Positions 34,436-43,600 of a DNA stretch of 64,000 nt are shown here, piece by piece; within the stretch, counting starts at the first letter, position 1; each line of letters begins with the position of its first letter. The DNA lies in NCBI GenBank assembly GCA_035531075.1, contig DATKTO010000041.1, positions 1 to 64,000 of the forward strand, written 5' to 3'. The stretch is from 39-52-133 sp035531075. GTDB lineage: Bacteria; Pseudomonadota; Gammaproteobacteria; Burkholderiales; Gallionellaceae. The notes under the pieces are model-generated. The model had not been told where the DNA came from and ran no database searches. It saw only the letters and a list, made by a program, of their open reading frames with translations. Both the position numbers and the translations under genes were made by a program.

Positions 34436-34760
34436 TAGTTTCCTTTATCTGTTTTTATAATTTGTAGAATCACTTGACCCTCCTTACCAATGAAGAAATT
34501 TGAAAAGTGGAAGTTTAGAACACGCGGAATTTACTCCATCCCCCGCTGATGTCAATACCAAACGGCCTAGATACTTTTGTTAGAACTAATACCTTAATCA
34601 CACAACGGCTTGATTTAGTTTAATTTAATTTAATTAACAAAGAAGGGTCGGGGGCTGCTTTCTGGTGGATTTGTGGCCGCCACGAGAAGTGGCCATCACC
34701 AACTGCCACCCGAACGCTCCTAGTGGCCGCTTATTACCGTAGCTTTTTGAGTAATACATT
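34436..34760. other. Non-coding region upstream of the barrel gene
   Basis: About 325 bases with no credible gene. It contains the first copy of the 16-bp direct repeat (34558-34573) and AT-rich stretches such as repeated TTTAA around 34615-34635. The barrel promoter should lie near 34440-34500 on the minus strand, but no clear boxes were found. Confidence 0.4.
34558..34573 (+). repeat. Direct repeat copy 1 (CCAAACGGCCTAGATA)
   Basis: Identical to 35021-35036. Extending the match, 21 of 22 bases are shared (next bases CTTTT here, GTTTT there). The pair brackets about 450 bases containing one small Cys-rich gene. Confidence 0.8.
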
Positions 34761-34952
34761 TCATGTGGTGCAGGCGAAATCGCTGGGTGCATGCGTATCA
34801 ATCGCTTCATCAAAGCATTCATGATGCCAGCAGCATTGTTTGATGGCACATTGATAGCTCTTTTCGGTTGCAAAACAGGGCGTATTCCCTGCTTCAATTT
34901 GTTTTTGTCGAATCAGTTTGGCCAGTGTTTCAAAAGGTGTGTGTTCTTGCAT
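34761..34952 (-). CDS. Small Cys-rich protein
   Basis: A 63-residue protein with six cysteines: C26, C35, C40, C41, C46 and C61. The core TPCFATEKSYQC then QCCWHHECF (spacing C-x8-C-x4-CC-x4-C) looks like a metal or iron-sulfur ligand set. The N-terminal 20 residues form a helix with LAKLIRQKQIEAG. I recall similar short Cys/Trp proteins in other bacteria but cannot name the family. No Shine-Dalgarno is seen before the ATG at 34952. It lies between the two copies of the 16-bp direct repeat. Confidence 0.5.
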   Translation of the reverse strand: MQEHTPFETLAKLIRQKQIEAGNTPCFATEKSYQCAIKQCCWHHECFDEAIDTHAPSDFACTT

Positions 34953-35020
34953 TTACATCAATCATTTGCGAAAAGAAATCGGCGGCGATTGTATTGCAAG
35001 ATCATTTGCTAGGGTATATG

Positions 35021-35036
35021 CCAAACGGCCTAGATA
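35021..35036 (+). repeat. Direct repeat copy 2 (CCAAACGGCCTAGATA)
   Basis: Second exact copy of the 16-mer at 34558-34573, same orientation, 463 bases apart. It could be an attachment-type duplication, a recombination scar or a regulatory site used twice. Confidence 0.8.
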
Positions 35037-35077
35037 GTTTTTAAAAATTATTGAATCGGCATGATTAATCCAGGAAT

Positions 35078-35143
35078 CCGTTCGCATTGAGCTTGTCGAA
35101 ATGTGAATGTTTTTTTGTGCTTCGACGAGCTCAGCACGAACGG
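35078..35143. repeat. REP-like imperfect palindrome
   Basis: Left arm 35078-35100 (CCGTTCG..TGAGCTTGTCGAA) pairs with right arm 35121-35143 (TTCGACGAGCTCAGCACGAA-type) at 19 of 23 positions around a 20-base T-rich loop. Arms of this sequence type, CCGTTCGTGCTGAGC..GTCGAA, are a widespread proteobacterial intergenic repeat (from general knowledge). It lies 31 bases downstream of the TonB-dependent receptor stop and may also end its transcript. Confidence 0.75.
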
Positions 35144-35174
35144 TCATCACATTTAATTGATATCGGTTTATCTC

Positions 35175-37427
35175 TTAAAATTCGCCCTGCACACCAAACG
35201 AGATCGGAATGACCAGACTTTCTATCGCTTCTTTTTTATCGTAATTGGGCCCGTAATCGTAACCGACGACGTTTTGTCTGCGGTACACATTGTTCAGCTC
35301 GAAATAGGCATTGAACTTCCAGGTGTCGTAAATCAGGTGGCGGTCGATGCGCAGGTCGAGGCGGTGATAGTCGGGCAGGGTGCCGGAGTTGATGGCCGCG
35401 TATTCGGGGAGGGGACGGCTACCGTCGTAGGTGCGGATGCCGATGATCGGGGTGTAAGGCCTGCCGCTGGTATAGGCCCATTTGCTGCCCAGCGACCATT
35501 CCTGCGAGATTTTATAATTGCTGATCAGGGTGGCATTGATCGGCTGGTCGTATTCAAATCGGAAGCTTTCGCCCGTCAGGTCGTTACGTCGTTCGGAGCG
35601 CGATAACGTCAGCGCCAGCCAGCCGGAAAGTTTTTCGGTTGCCTCCTTTTTGAGCAGCAGCTCTGTGCCATAGGCAGCGCCGCTCGCGCCATTCACATAG
35701 TTGATGGCAGGGTCTTTTACACCCACAACCAGGTCGCTGAATTTTTTGTAGTAGGCCTCGGCCTTCCATGACCAGTCAATATTAGGTTTATGGCTGATGC
35801 CAAGCACGCTGTGCTCGGCACGTATATGGCTGAGCTGGGGGTTGCCAAAGTTGGGCGCAATCTGCTGGCCCGGGGGTTGCTGGTTGTGCCGCCCCCAGCC
35901 TGCCGTCAGCAGGGTTTGCTCAGACCAGTTCCACTCCATGCCCACACGCGGTTCGGTATAAGACTGGTTCAGGTAATTGTCCTTGCTGTGGCGCAGCCCG
36001 CCGATCAGGGTGAAGGACGGTACTATGCGCCAGCGCTCCTGTGCGGATGCATCCCACAGCGTGGTGATGTAAGTGTCATTGAGTTGCACGCGCGGTGCGC
36101 TGCTCAGGTCGCAGCCGGTATTGAACTGGGTGCAGCTGGTGTTTTTGAAATCCATATCCAGCCCCACTGTGTTGTTGGATGCGTTGCTTGACAGGGTCAG
36201 CTCATGATTATCTGTGATGGGCAGAACGACCTTTTCACGGATAAAGCGGGACTGAGTGACCACATGAATTCTGCCTGCCGTGCCTATACTGGCGTCGGTC
36301 AAGCCGGTTCTGTGTCCAAACACTAACTTATTGTTTATATTGAATAATAACTTGCTGTCCCATACCAGCGCCTGGGTTGCGGAGGCATCTTTTGAGCTGA
36401 TGGCACCCGCCAGATCGGGCTGGGTTTTGGCGAGATCCGAGTCGCTGGCAATGTTGGCTTGCAGGCTGTCTGCCGAGCCGGTCATGTGTGCGCTCAAGCG
36501 GTTGTCCGCATTGATGTTCCAGATGTATTTTCCCTGATAGTCCCAGTAGTTCGGAATTTGCAGGGTCACGCCCTTCCTTTCGATAGAGCGGATGAGCAGG
36601 TCAAAATAACTGCGGCGGGCGGCAAAGTAGAAAGACTGATTTTCCGAGGCTGGGCCTTCAAGCAAAAAATCCGCGCCGGTGAGGCTGATATTTACTTTGC
36701 CCCCCAGCCTGTCGCTGCGCGGGTTTCTCAGGGTGATGTCGAGTATGGCGCCGGTGACGTTGTCGTAATACGGCGCAAAGGCGGCGCTGTACAGATTGAA
36801 GTTTTCGATCAGGTCGCCATTGAAGACACTGAGCCCGCCGAAATGGAACACCTTGCCGACGGGAATGGCGTCGGCGTAATAAAAGTTCTCTCCCGGCCCC
36901 GAACCCCTGATCGCCGGCGCACTGCCGCCGTTATTGGACATGGCCACGCCAGGCAGGCTTTGCAGGCTTCTCAAGGGATCGCCGGATGACCCTGCCAGTT
37001 GCCTTAATTCTTCGCCTTTCAACACCGACTTGCTGACCTGGTTCGGGTTGCGTTCTGCCGACACAACTACCTCGGGCAGAATCGCCGGTGCAAGCAAATA
37101 AAATGTCAGGCTGGGTGGCGGGGTGTCGGCCTCGAGCACAAGCAGTTTGGTGACAGGCTGGCTGTCGCCAAAAGTTGACGCTGTCACGGAATACTTGCCC
37201 GGCTGGGGAAATGTAATCCTGAAATTACCGCCATCATCCGTTATCGCCGTCATGGACTCTGCTTCGCCTATGCTGATCAAGGCTCCCGCGATAGGTGTTC
37301 TTGTTCCCTTTTCCATTACCTTTCCATTGACGGACAGGTTCGCGTTATCAGCAGACGCTGTGCCTGATAACGCCATTGATACTGTACCAAGCAATATCAG
37401 CAGACCGGGGTACACACTTTTACGCAT
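35175..37427 (-). CDS. TonB-dependent outer-membrane receptor with N-terminal carboxypeptidase-regulatory-like domain
   Basis: A 750-residue protein. Signal peptide 1-26 (ASA), then a CarboxypepD_reg-like domain about 30-115 (GKVMEKGTRTPIAGALISIG). TonB box-like EVVVSAERN is near 120 and the plug domain is next (LPGVAMSNNGGSAPAIRGSG). A 22-strand barrel follows, ending FGVQGEF. The N-terminal domain is typical of receptors for large or hydrophobic ligands and of SusC-like ones. It lies 13 bases after a tonB gene. The ligand cannot be told; no siderophore or B12 gene or riboswitch is nearby. Confidence 0.9.
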   Translation of the reverse strand: MRKSVYPGLLILLGTVSMALSGTASADNANLSVNGKVMEKGTRTPIAGALISIGEAESMTAITDDGGNFRITFPQPGKYSVTASTFGDSQPVTKLLVLEADTPPPSLTFYLLAPAILPEVVVSAERNPNQVSKSVLKGEELRQLAGSSGDPLRSLQSLPGVAMSNNGGSAPAIRGSGPGENFYYADAIPVGKVFHFGGLSVFNGDLIENFNLYSAAFAPYYDNVTGAILDITLRNPRSDRLGGKVNISLTGADFLLEGPASENQSFYFAARRSYFDLLIRSIERKGVTLQIPNYWDYQGKYIWNINADNRLSAHMTGSADSLQANIASDSDLAKTQPDLAGAISSKDASATQALVWDSKLLFNINNKLVFGHRTGLTDASIGTAGRIHVVTQSRFIREKVVLPITDNHELTLSSNASNNTVGLDMDFKNTSCTQFNTGCDLSSAPRVQLNDTYITTLWDASAQERWRIVPSFTLIGGLRHSKDNYLNQSYTEPRVGMEWNWSEQTLLTAGWGRHNQQPPGQQIAPNFGNPQLSHIRAEHSVLGISHKPNIDWSWKAEAYYKKFSDLVVGVKDPAINYVNGASGAAYGTELLLKKEATEKLSGWLALTLSRSERRNDLTGESFRFEYDQPINATLISNYKISQEWSLGSKWAYTSGRPYTPIIGIRTYDGSRPLPEYAAINSGTLPDYHRLDLRIDRHLIYDTWKFNAYFELNNVYRRQNVVGYDYGPNYDKKEAIESLVIPISFGVQGEF

Positions 37428-37440
37428 AACAAACCTTTGT

Positions 37441-38070
37441 TTATTTCAGATTGAAACGGAATGGTACTAGAACGCGCACCGCTACGGATTCCTTGTCGAT
37501 GTAGCCGGGTGTAAACATGCTTTTATGCAATGCTTCTGTCACCGCATTATCAAAGTGCATGCCGGCACTTTTGACAATTTTTACACCGACTACGGTGCCA
37601 TTTTGATCAATGGTTACCTCTGCAATCACCTGCGCCTGGCTCCCCGCGCGCCGCTCTGAACCGGGGTAAACAGGTTCGATTTTCCGGAGAAAGGCGGGTG
37701 GCCGTGTCAGTGTGCTTAATGGTTGTACATTCAACGCGGGCTGCTGCTGCTGTGTCGCAGCAGCGCTTGCAGGCTGGGGGGGCGTCTGCTCTTGTGGGGT
37801 TATGTTTGTCTCTGCAGGTACGGAATCATCCGCTGCTTTTTGCTCTTCGCTGATCGCGTCTGCTCGAGGTTTTACCAGCGTGGCTGTTTTCTGTGTGGAT
37901 GGCTTGATGTCGGGCACAGGTGCTTGGCCCTGCAGTTCAACCGAGATTGTCTGAAGCAGTTTTTTGTTTGGATCTGTGTTTGATAGTTGATGTGTAACCA
38001 GCACAATCAGTATGGCGTGCAACAACAATGAAGCTGCAACAGGTGGCGACCATGCGGCAAAGGTTTTCAT
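37441..38070 (-). CDS. TonB-family energy transducer
   Basis: A 209-residue protein with an N-terminal membrane anchor (SLLLHAILIVLVTH), a long Pro/Gln/Ala-rich periplasmic linker and a C-terminal TonB domain (PVYPGSERRAGSQAQVIAEV, then VKIVKSAGMHFDNAVTEAL). It is just upstream of a TonB-dependent receptor, so it is probably dedicated to it. No exbB or exbD genes lie near; they must be supplied from elsewhere. Confidence 0.9.
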   Translation of the reverse strand: MKTFAAWSPPVAASLLLHAILIVLVTHQLSNTDPNKKLLQTISVELQGQAPVPDIKPSTQKTATLVKPRADAISEEQKAADDSVPAETNITPQEQTPPQPASAAATQQQQPALNVQPLSTLTRPPAFLRKIEPVYPGSERRAGSQAQVIAEVTIDQNGTVVGVKIVKSAGMHFDNAVTEALHKSMFTPGYIDKESVAVRVLVPFRFNLK

Positions 38071-38148
38071 AATAAAAGGATGGGTTTCTTAAACGCTTTA
38101 TCCGTTATTGTGGGTGATGTGGAAAATTTATGCCACCCGGAATGATTG

Positions 38149-38267
38149 TTAAGGATACGCTGATTAAGTCGTCATCCCCGCGCAGGCGGGGATCCAGCGC
38201 TTTGATTTTACTGGGTTCCCGCCTTCGCGGGAACGACAAAAAATGGACTTGATCAGCGTTTCCTTAA
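38149..38267. repeat. 119-bp palindromic MITE-like element with inner REP pairs
   Basis: The outer arms 38149-38170 (TTAAGGATACGCTGATTAAGTC) and 38246-38267 are reverse complements at 20 of 22 positions. Inside are two GC hairpins, CCCCGCGCAGGCGGGG (38176-38191) and TTCCCGCCTTCGCGGGAA (38216-38233), of the common CGTCATCCCCGCG..GGCGGG type. It ends in TTAA on both sides. It lies in the gap between tonB and the PPIase gene. Confidence 0.75.
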
Positions 38268-38273
38268 GCAAAT

Positions 38274-38300
38274 AAAAAGGGGCGACCAGTTGGTCACCCC
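38274..38300 (-). terminator. Terminator of the yciB-yciI-bolA-PPIase cluster
   Basis: A nine-pair stem (GGGG.GACC pairing GGTC.CCCC with one C-A mismatch), read on the minus strand and followed by TTTTT. It lies 29 bases beyond the PPIase stop. Confidence 0.7.
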
Positions 38301-38328
38301 CTTTGGGTTCAAGCCAATTTAAACGGCC

Positions 38329-39111
38329 TTATTTGATTGTTGCCTTGCCGCGCTGTTCTGCAATCGCCTTCTGCACCAGTTGCTGCTGCATATGCTGGGT
38401 CAGGTTAGGTTTCACTTCTTCAAATGAAGGCACCTTCAGGTCGCGTGTATCTTCCAGCTTGATCACGTGCCAGCCGAACTGCGACTGCACCGGCGCGCTG
38501 ATCTGCCCTTTGCTCAGTGCTACCATCGCATCGGCAAAAGGTTTGACGAAGTTGCTGGGAACAGCCCAGCCCAAATCGCCGCCTTTGACGCTGGAGCCGG
38601 GGTCCTGGGATTTATCCATTGCCACGTCTTCAAATTTGCTGTTCTTCAACTGGTCTGCAACATTTTTTGCCTCGTCTTCAGTCTTGACCAGAATATGCGA
38701 AACCTTGTATTCCTTGTTGCCACGCTGTTTGTTGATCTTGTCATATTCCTGCTTCAGCACCTCATCGCTGAAAGGATGGGTTTTGACGTAGTCCTGCACA
38801 AATGCGCTAGCCAGTATGGTTTGTTTGGATAGCTCAATTTGCTGCGTAATATCAGCTTTCTTGTTCAAGCCTTTTTTGCTCGCAGCCTGCGCCAGAACCT
38901 CGATATTGATCAGCTCGTCACGCACGGCATTGCGCAGTTCCGCGCTGTCAGGCTGGCCCTGCGCCATTGCAGCCTTGATGCGCATTTCAAGGCGCGCCTG
39001 CGGAATTGCAACGCCGTTGACAGTTGCAGCAGGCTTTGTTTCAGCATAAACAGAACTGCTAGCGATCGCACTCAGCAAGGCCAGGGCAGCAAATTTTGAA
39101 TATTTCAGCAT
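38329..39111 (-). CDS. Periplasmic parvulin-type peptidyl-prolyl isomerase
   Basis: A 260-residue protein. Signal peptide 1-23 (VYA). An N-terminal helical chaperone part is followed by a parvulin domain at about 135-230: YKVSHILVKTEDEAKNVADQL, GGDLGWAVPSNFVKPFADAM and SQFGWHVIKLED. It folds outer-membrane and periplasmic proteins. It lies last in a set with bolA, yciI and yciB. It resembles PpiC/PrsA-type proteins more than SurA, which has two parvulin domains. Confidence 0.92.
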   Translation of the reverse strand: MLKYSKFAALALLSAIASSSVYAETKPAATVNGVAIPQARLEMRIKAAMAQGQPDSAELRNAVRDELINIEVLAQAASKKGLNKKADITQQIELSKQTILASAFVQDYVKTHPFSDEVLKQEYDKINKQRGNKEYKVSHILVKTEDEAKNVADQLKNSKFEDVAMDKSQDPGSSVKGGDLGWAVPSNFVKPFADAMVALSKGQISAPVQSQFGWHVIKLEDTRDLKVPSFEEVKPNLTQHMQQQLVQKAIAEQRGKATIK

Positions 39112-39154
39112 GGTTTGATTCCTAAGTTAGATTATTAAATTGAGGCGTATCTGG

Positions 39155-39433
39155 TTAGTGCGCTACGGATTGCAACTCTTCAGGTGTGTAAGCCTTAATA
39201 TTTAAGGCATGAATATCATGCTTCATCATGTCACCGAGTGCGGAATATATCATACGGTGCCTCGCCAGTGTGGGCTTGCCGGCAAACTGCGCTGACACGA
39301 TATGCATGGTGTAATGCCCGCCACCGGAGCGCGCACCCTCGTGTCCTGCATGTTTGTGGCTGTCATCGATAATTTCAAGTTGCACGGGCTGTAACGTGGC
39401 AAGCATAGCCTTCATTTGGTCAATGCGGCTCAT
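39155..39433 (-). CDS. bolA: BolA-family protein
   Basis: A 92-residue protein with the conserved IIDDSHKHAGHEGARSGGGHY and RHRMIYSALGDMMKHDIHAL. BolA proteins bind monothiol glutaredoxin and [2Fe-2S] clusters. It overlaps the yciI gene by four bases. Confidence 0.9.
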   Translation of the reverse strand: MSRIDQMKAMLATLQPVQLEIIDDSHKHAGHEGARSGGGHYTMHIVSAQFAGKPTLARHRMIYSALGDMMKHDIHALNIKAYTPEELQSVAH

Positions 39434-39732
39434 GATGGAAATACCTTCTTGAATGGTTTAACTTCAACGCGGGCATAAACCCCCGCACCCACGTATGGAT
39501 CGGCTTCTGCCCACTCAACCGCGTCCGACAGGGTTGGGAACTCTGCCACAATCAGGCTGCCGCTAAAACCCGCAGCAGCGGGGTCATTGCTATCCACAGC
39601 AGGGAAAGGGCCGGCCAGGATCAGCCGGCCTTCGTCTTGCAGCGCTTGCAGACGGGCAACATGTGTCGGGCGAGCTGATATGCGCTTTTCCAGGCTGTTG
39701 GGTGTGTCTTGCCCCGTTATTGCATACAGCAT
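39430..39732 (-). CDS. yciI: YciI-family protein
   Basis: A 100-residue ferredoxin-like-fold protein with HVARLQALQDEGRLILAGP and AVEWAEADPYVGAGVY. Function uncertain; often next to yciB. It overlaps bolA by four bases and its ATG overlaps the stop of yciB by one base. Confidence 0.92.
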   Translation of the reverse strand: MLYAITGQDTPNSLEKRISARPTHVARLQALQDEGRLILAGPFPAVDSNDPAAAGFSGSLIVAEFPTLSDAVEWAEADPYVGAGVYARVEVKPFKKVFPS

Positions 39733-40346
39733 TAATTATTTTCCTTTTTGTCTGTTTCGATGTGCTTTGCCACCATCAGGGCTTGCAAGATGATGAATAT
39801 CAGCATGATGCCAGTGGCACCAAACAGCTTGAAATTGACCCATGTGTCGGTGGAAAAGTTCCATGCAACATACAGGTTTAATATGCCAAGGAAGATAAAG
39901 AAGCCGCTCCAGGCCAGATTCAGTTGCCCCCATATGCGCTCCGGCAGGCTCATTTTTTCTTCCATCAGGCTGCGAATCAGATTCTTTTTGAACAGGATTT
40001 TTGAGAACAGCAGCACCAAAGCAAATAGCCAATAAAGTGCAGTGGGCTTGATCTTGATAAATCCTTCATCGTGCAGCAGCAGGGTCGCCCCGCCAAACAC
40101 CAGGATGATCGCAAAGCTTATCCACAGCATGGTGTCTACCTTGCCATGTCGTAATTTAACCCAGATGATTTGCGCCATGGTCGCAATAATCGCGGTGGCC
40201 GTGGCAAATAAAACTGGCAGGTGCGCGGCGTCTGCCTGATAGCCGATGGCGATGGCAAATGCCTGGGTTGCGTCCGGATTGCTTCCGGCAAGCTTGAAGA
40301 CAACAAAAAACAGGATGACGGGGAACAGGTCGAAGAGAATTTTCAT
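39732..40346 (-). CDS. yciB: Inner-membrane septation protein YciB (IspZ family)
   Basis: A 204-residue membrane protein with five or six helices. The start MKILFDLFPVILFFVVFKLAG and LEKILFKKNL-like and PERIWGQLNLAWSGFFIFLG text fit the family. It is needed for normal septation and envelope stability. The start at 40346 is chosen because it gives the conserved first helix; 40388 is an in-frame upstream alternative. Confidence 0.93.
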   Translation of the reverse strand: MKILFDLFPVILFFVVFKLAGSNPDATQAFAIAIGYQADAAHLPVLFATATAIIATMAQIIWVKLRHGKVDTMLWISFAIILVFGGATLLLHDEGFIKIKPTALYWLFALVLLFSKILFKKNLIRSLMEEKMSLPERIWGQLNLAWSGFFIFLGILNLYVAWNFSTDTWVNFKLFGATGIMLIFIILQALMVAKHIETDKKENN

Positions 40347-40678
40347 AGGATGCGGATTATCCGCATGTGCGGGCAGTCTGTAAAGCAACGTTCAGTCAGG
40401 CCTGCAACTCAAGGTATTGGGTTGCACACTTGGTGCGCGAATACAATTTGCAGGCAACCAGTGCGGTTATCGCAATTGATTGCGGGGATCGCAGACTGTG
40501 CATGCAAGGGACTGAATGTATTTATTTTTATTTTGACTGTATAAATAATTATTTTAAATGCATTATAAATATGCTTTCATACGACAGCAGTTCATGCAAC
40601 GAATCAGGTAAAGTAAAAATGAGGCAAGTGGAATTGATTTCTATTTGAGCAGGTGACTGCGAAAGGCAACTAAAATAA

Positions 40679-43600
40679 ATGTGGAATTTTTTTCAACTTT
40701 TTATTACGTCACCTGATAGTAGTTTGCTTTACACAGGGAACTACGACCCCGTGCTGGTGACTCTTTCTGTCCTGGTTGCGGTTCTTGCGTCTTACGCTTC
40801 ATTACTGGTTTCCCAGTACATTACAACCATCGTTGTGGCAACCACAAGGCGGCTTTGGATTATTGTCGGGGGACTTTGTTTGGGTCTCGGCATATGGTCC
40901 ATGCATTTTGTCGGGATGCTGGCCTTCAAGCTGCCATGCTCAAGCAGTTATAGCCCTGTGATCACCTTGCTGTCGACGATCCCGGGCATCCTTGCAGCCA
41001 TTCTTGCCATAAAGATTATCAGTCGCCGCGAACTCTCCCCCGCACAACTCGTCATCAGCGGCCTGCTAATCGGCGCTGGCATTGGTGCCATGCACTACTC
41101 CGGCATGGCTGCAATGAAGCTGAATGGCCTGATCCGTTACGATCTCAAATTGTTCCTGCTGTCCATTGCGGTTGCCATCGTGCTGGGCACACTGGCCCTG
41201 TGGATCAAGTTCCGCCTGCAGTCATTGCCGACCCGCTGGAACACAGGGGTGACAATTCTCAGTGCGGTAGTAATGGGGCTTGCCGTCTCTGGAATGCACT
41301 ACACGGCTATGCTTGCCGCCTACTTTATTCGGGATGATGGCACTGCCATTATTGATTCCGGGATAGCGCCAACATTTCTCGCTTCGATCGTGCTGATCGC
41401 GACCAGCCTGATAATCGTAGTGACCCTTGTGGCCACTTATGTCGGAAGGCCCGGCCTGACTTCTCTGGGAAAGTCCTACAAATTGATAGCCCTGTTACTG
41501 GCTGGCTGGGGAGTCATAGCCTGGTTAAGTGCAGACTATTACTATAGCCGTCTCGCCAGCAATTTGTATCAGCAAGAATCGCAACTTGCCATGCTGCAAG
41601 CGGAGAACGTGTCCAGCAACATCGACAAAAACATAGAATTGCTCAAGGGCATATCGCTTATGGTTTCACGCGATCCGGATACGCATCAGGCGTTGCACCG
41701 CTTCGGAGCGGATGCGACAGCTTCCACCCTGGACTATACGGTGCGCAAACGACAATGGACTCAAGACCGCGCACTAGGAGAGCTAAACAACTCTCTGCAG
41801 ATCGCGGCAACAAATCTGGGTGCCGATAATATATTTATCCTCAACGCTGCGGGTGATTGCATTGCAGCGGGTAATGCCGACAAGCCCGTAAGCCCGGTCG
41901 GATCCAACTTCGCGGATCGTGTGTACTTCCCTCTGGCTCAGGCTGGTCAGCCTGGCCATCAATATGCCGTGGGACGGACAACCAATGTGCCAGGTTTGTT
42001 CTATTCCTATCCGGTCCTGGAGAAAGGACGCTTCCTCGGTTTGGCGGTGGTCAAGCGCGATATCACAAAATTTTCCTACTGGACGAATCAGGTCAACGCA
42101 TTTATTTCCGATGCCAACGGCGTCATAATTCTGGCGCCGGACAAGCGCCTTGAATCTCGCGCTTTGCCCAATGCTTCAGTTGCGAAACTGTCTGCGGAAG
42201 AAAAAATATTGCAGTACAAGCGGACAGAACTTGAGTCTCTGGAGCTTACGCCATGGGAAGGTGGGCGCTTCCCCGGTGCGGTGCTTGTGGGGGGCAAAAA
42301 TCTGCCGCTGGTGCTTGCCTCCAGAAACCTGCCCGGGGACGCCATTTCAATACATGTGCCTCGACCGCTGGACGCGCTGGTGCGTCTTGGCAGCGAAAGA
42401 TATTGGCTCTTTTTCTTGCTTGCGGGCAGCGGCAGTATGTTGATCATCGGTGTGTCAGCGGTAGTGCTCTATCTGCGCGAAACCAAGAAGGCCAGGGAAG
42501 ACCTCGGTATCGCCGCTACCGCCTTTGAAACCCAGGAAGGCATGATGATCACCGATGCCTTCAATGTAATTTTGCGTGTTAACCATTCTTTCACCGATAT
42601 CACCGGTTACACTGCGAATGAGTCGATTGGGCAGAGGCCGAGCATGCTCAAATCAGGCCTTCAGGATGCCGGGTTTTATGCAGGGCTGTGGGAAAGCATC
42701 AGGCACAGCGGAACCTGGCAGGGGGAAATCTGGAACCGGCGCAAGAATGGTGAGGTGTATCCCAACTGGCTCACCATCACTGTGGTGAAGAATAAGGACG
42801 GGACGATTGCCAACTATGTTGCGATGCTTACCGATATCACCGAGCGAAAGAAGGTTGAGCGTGAACTTGGTGCAGCCAATCAATTGCTGCAGGAAAACAT
42901 GGCGAGCACGCAAATGCTGGTGGATTCGGCCATGGACGGAATCATCAGCATGGATCAGGATGGCAGGGTGACAGGCTGGAATCCGCAGGCCGAGAAGATT
43001 TTTGGATATACGAGTGCAGAGGCACTGGGGCGCGAGGTTGCCGAACTGATTGTGCCGACAATTCACCGTGAAGCACATCGACAGGGCATTGCCCGATTTA
43101 TGAGAACCGGCACGCCATCCATTATCGGAAAACGTATCGAGATATTGGGCTTGCGTGCGGATGGGTCGGAGTTTCCCCTTGAATTGACGATTACGACGCT
43201 CAATCGCGATGGCGTTCATTTCTTTAGCGCCTATTCGCGGGATATCACCGAACGCAAGCGGATCGTGGAAGAGCTGAAACAGCATCGCCTTCACCTGGAA
43301 GAGCTGGTGCAAATACGCACACTCGAACTGGCTCAGGCCAGAGATGCGGCCGAGGCGGGCAGCCGGGCCAAGAGTACGTTTCTGGCCAATATGAGTCATG
43401 AAATCCGCACTCCGATGAATGCCATCATCGGCTTGAACTATCTGCTGCAAAAAGAAATTACTGCCCCCAAGCCGCATGCCCAGCTGATCAAGGTGGGTGA
43501 AGCAGCGCATCATTTGCTGCATGTGATTAACGACATTCTGGATCTGTCCAAGATTGAGGCTGGCAAGCTCATTCTGGAAAAGACTGATTTCGCGTTGTCG

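Noticed and set aside
34634..34897. 87-codon minus-strand open frame overlapping the Cys-rich gene
   Set aside because: Basic, low-complexity composition without motif; the overlapping frame with the Cys pattern is the better gene.
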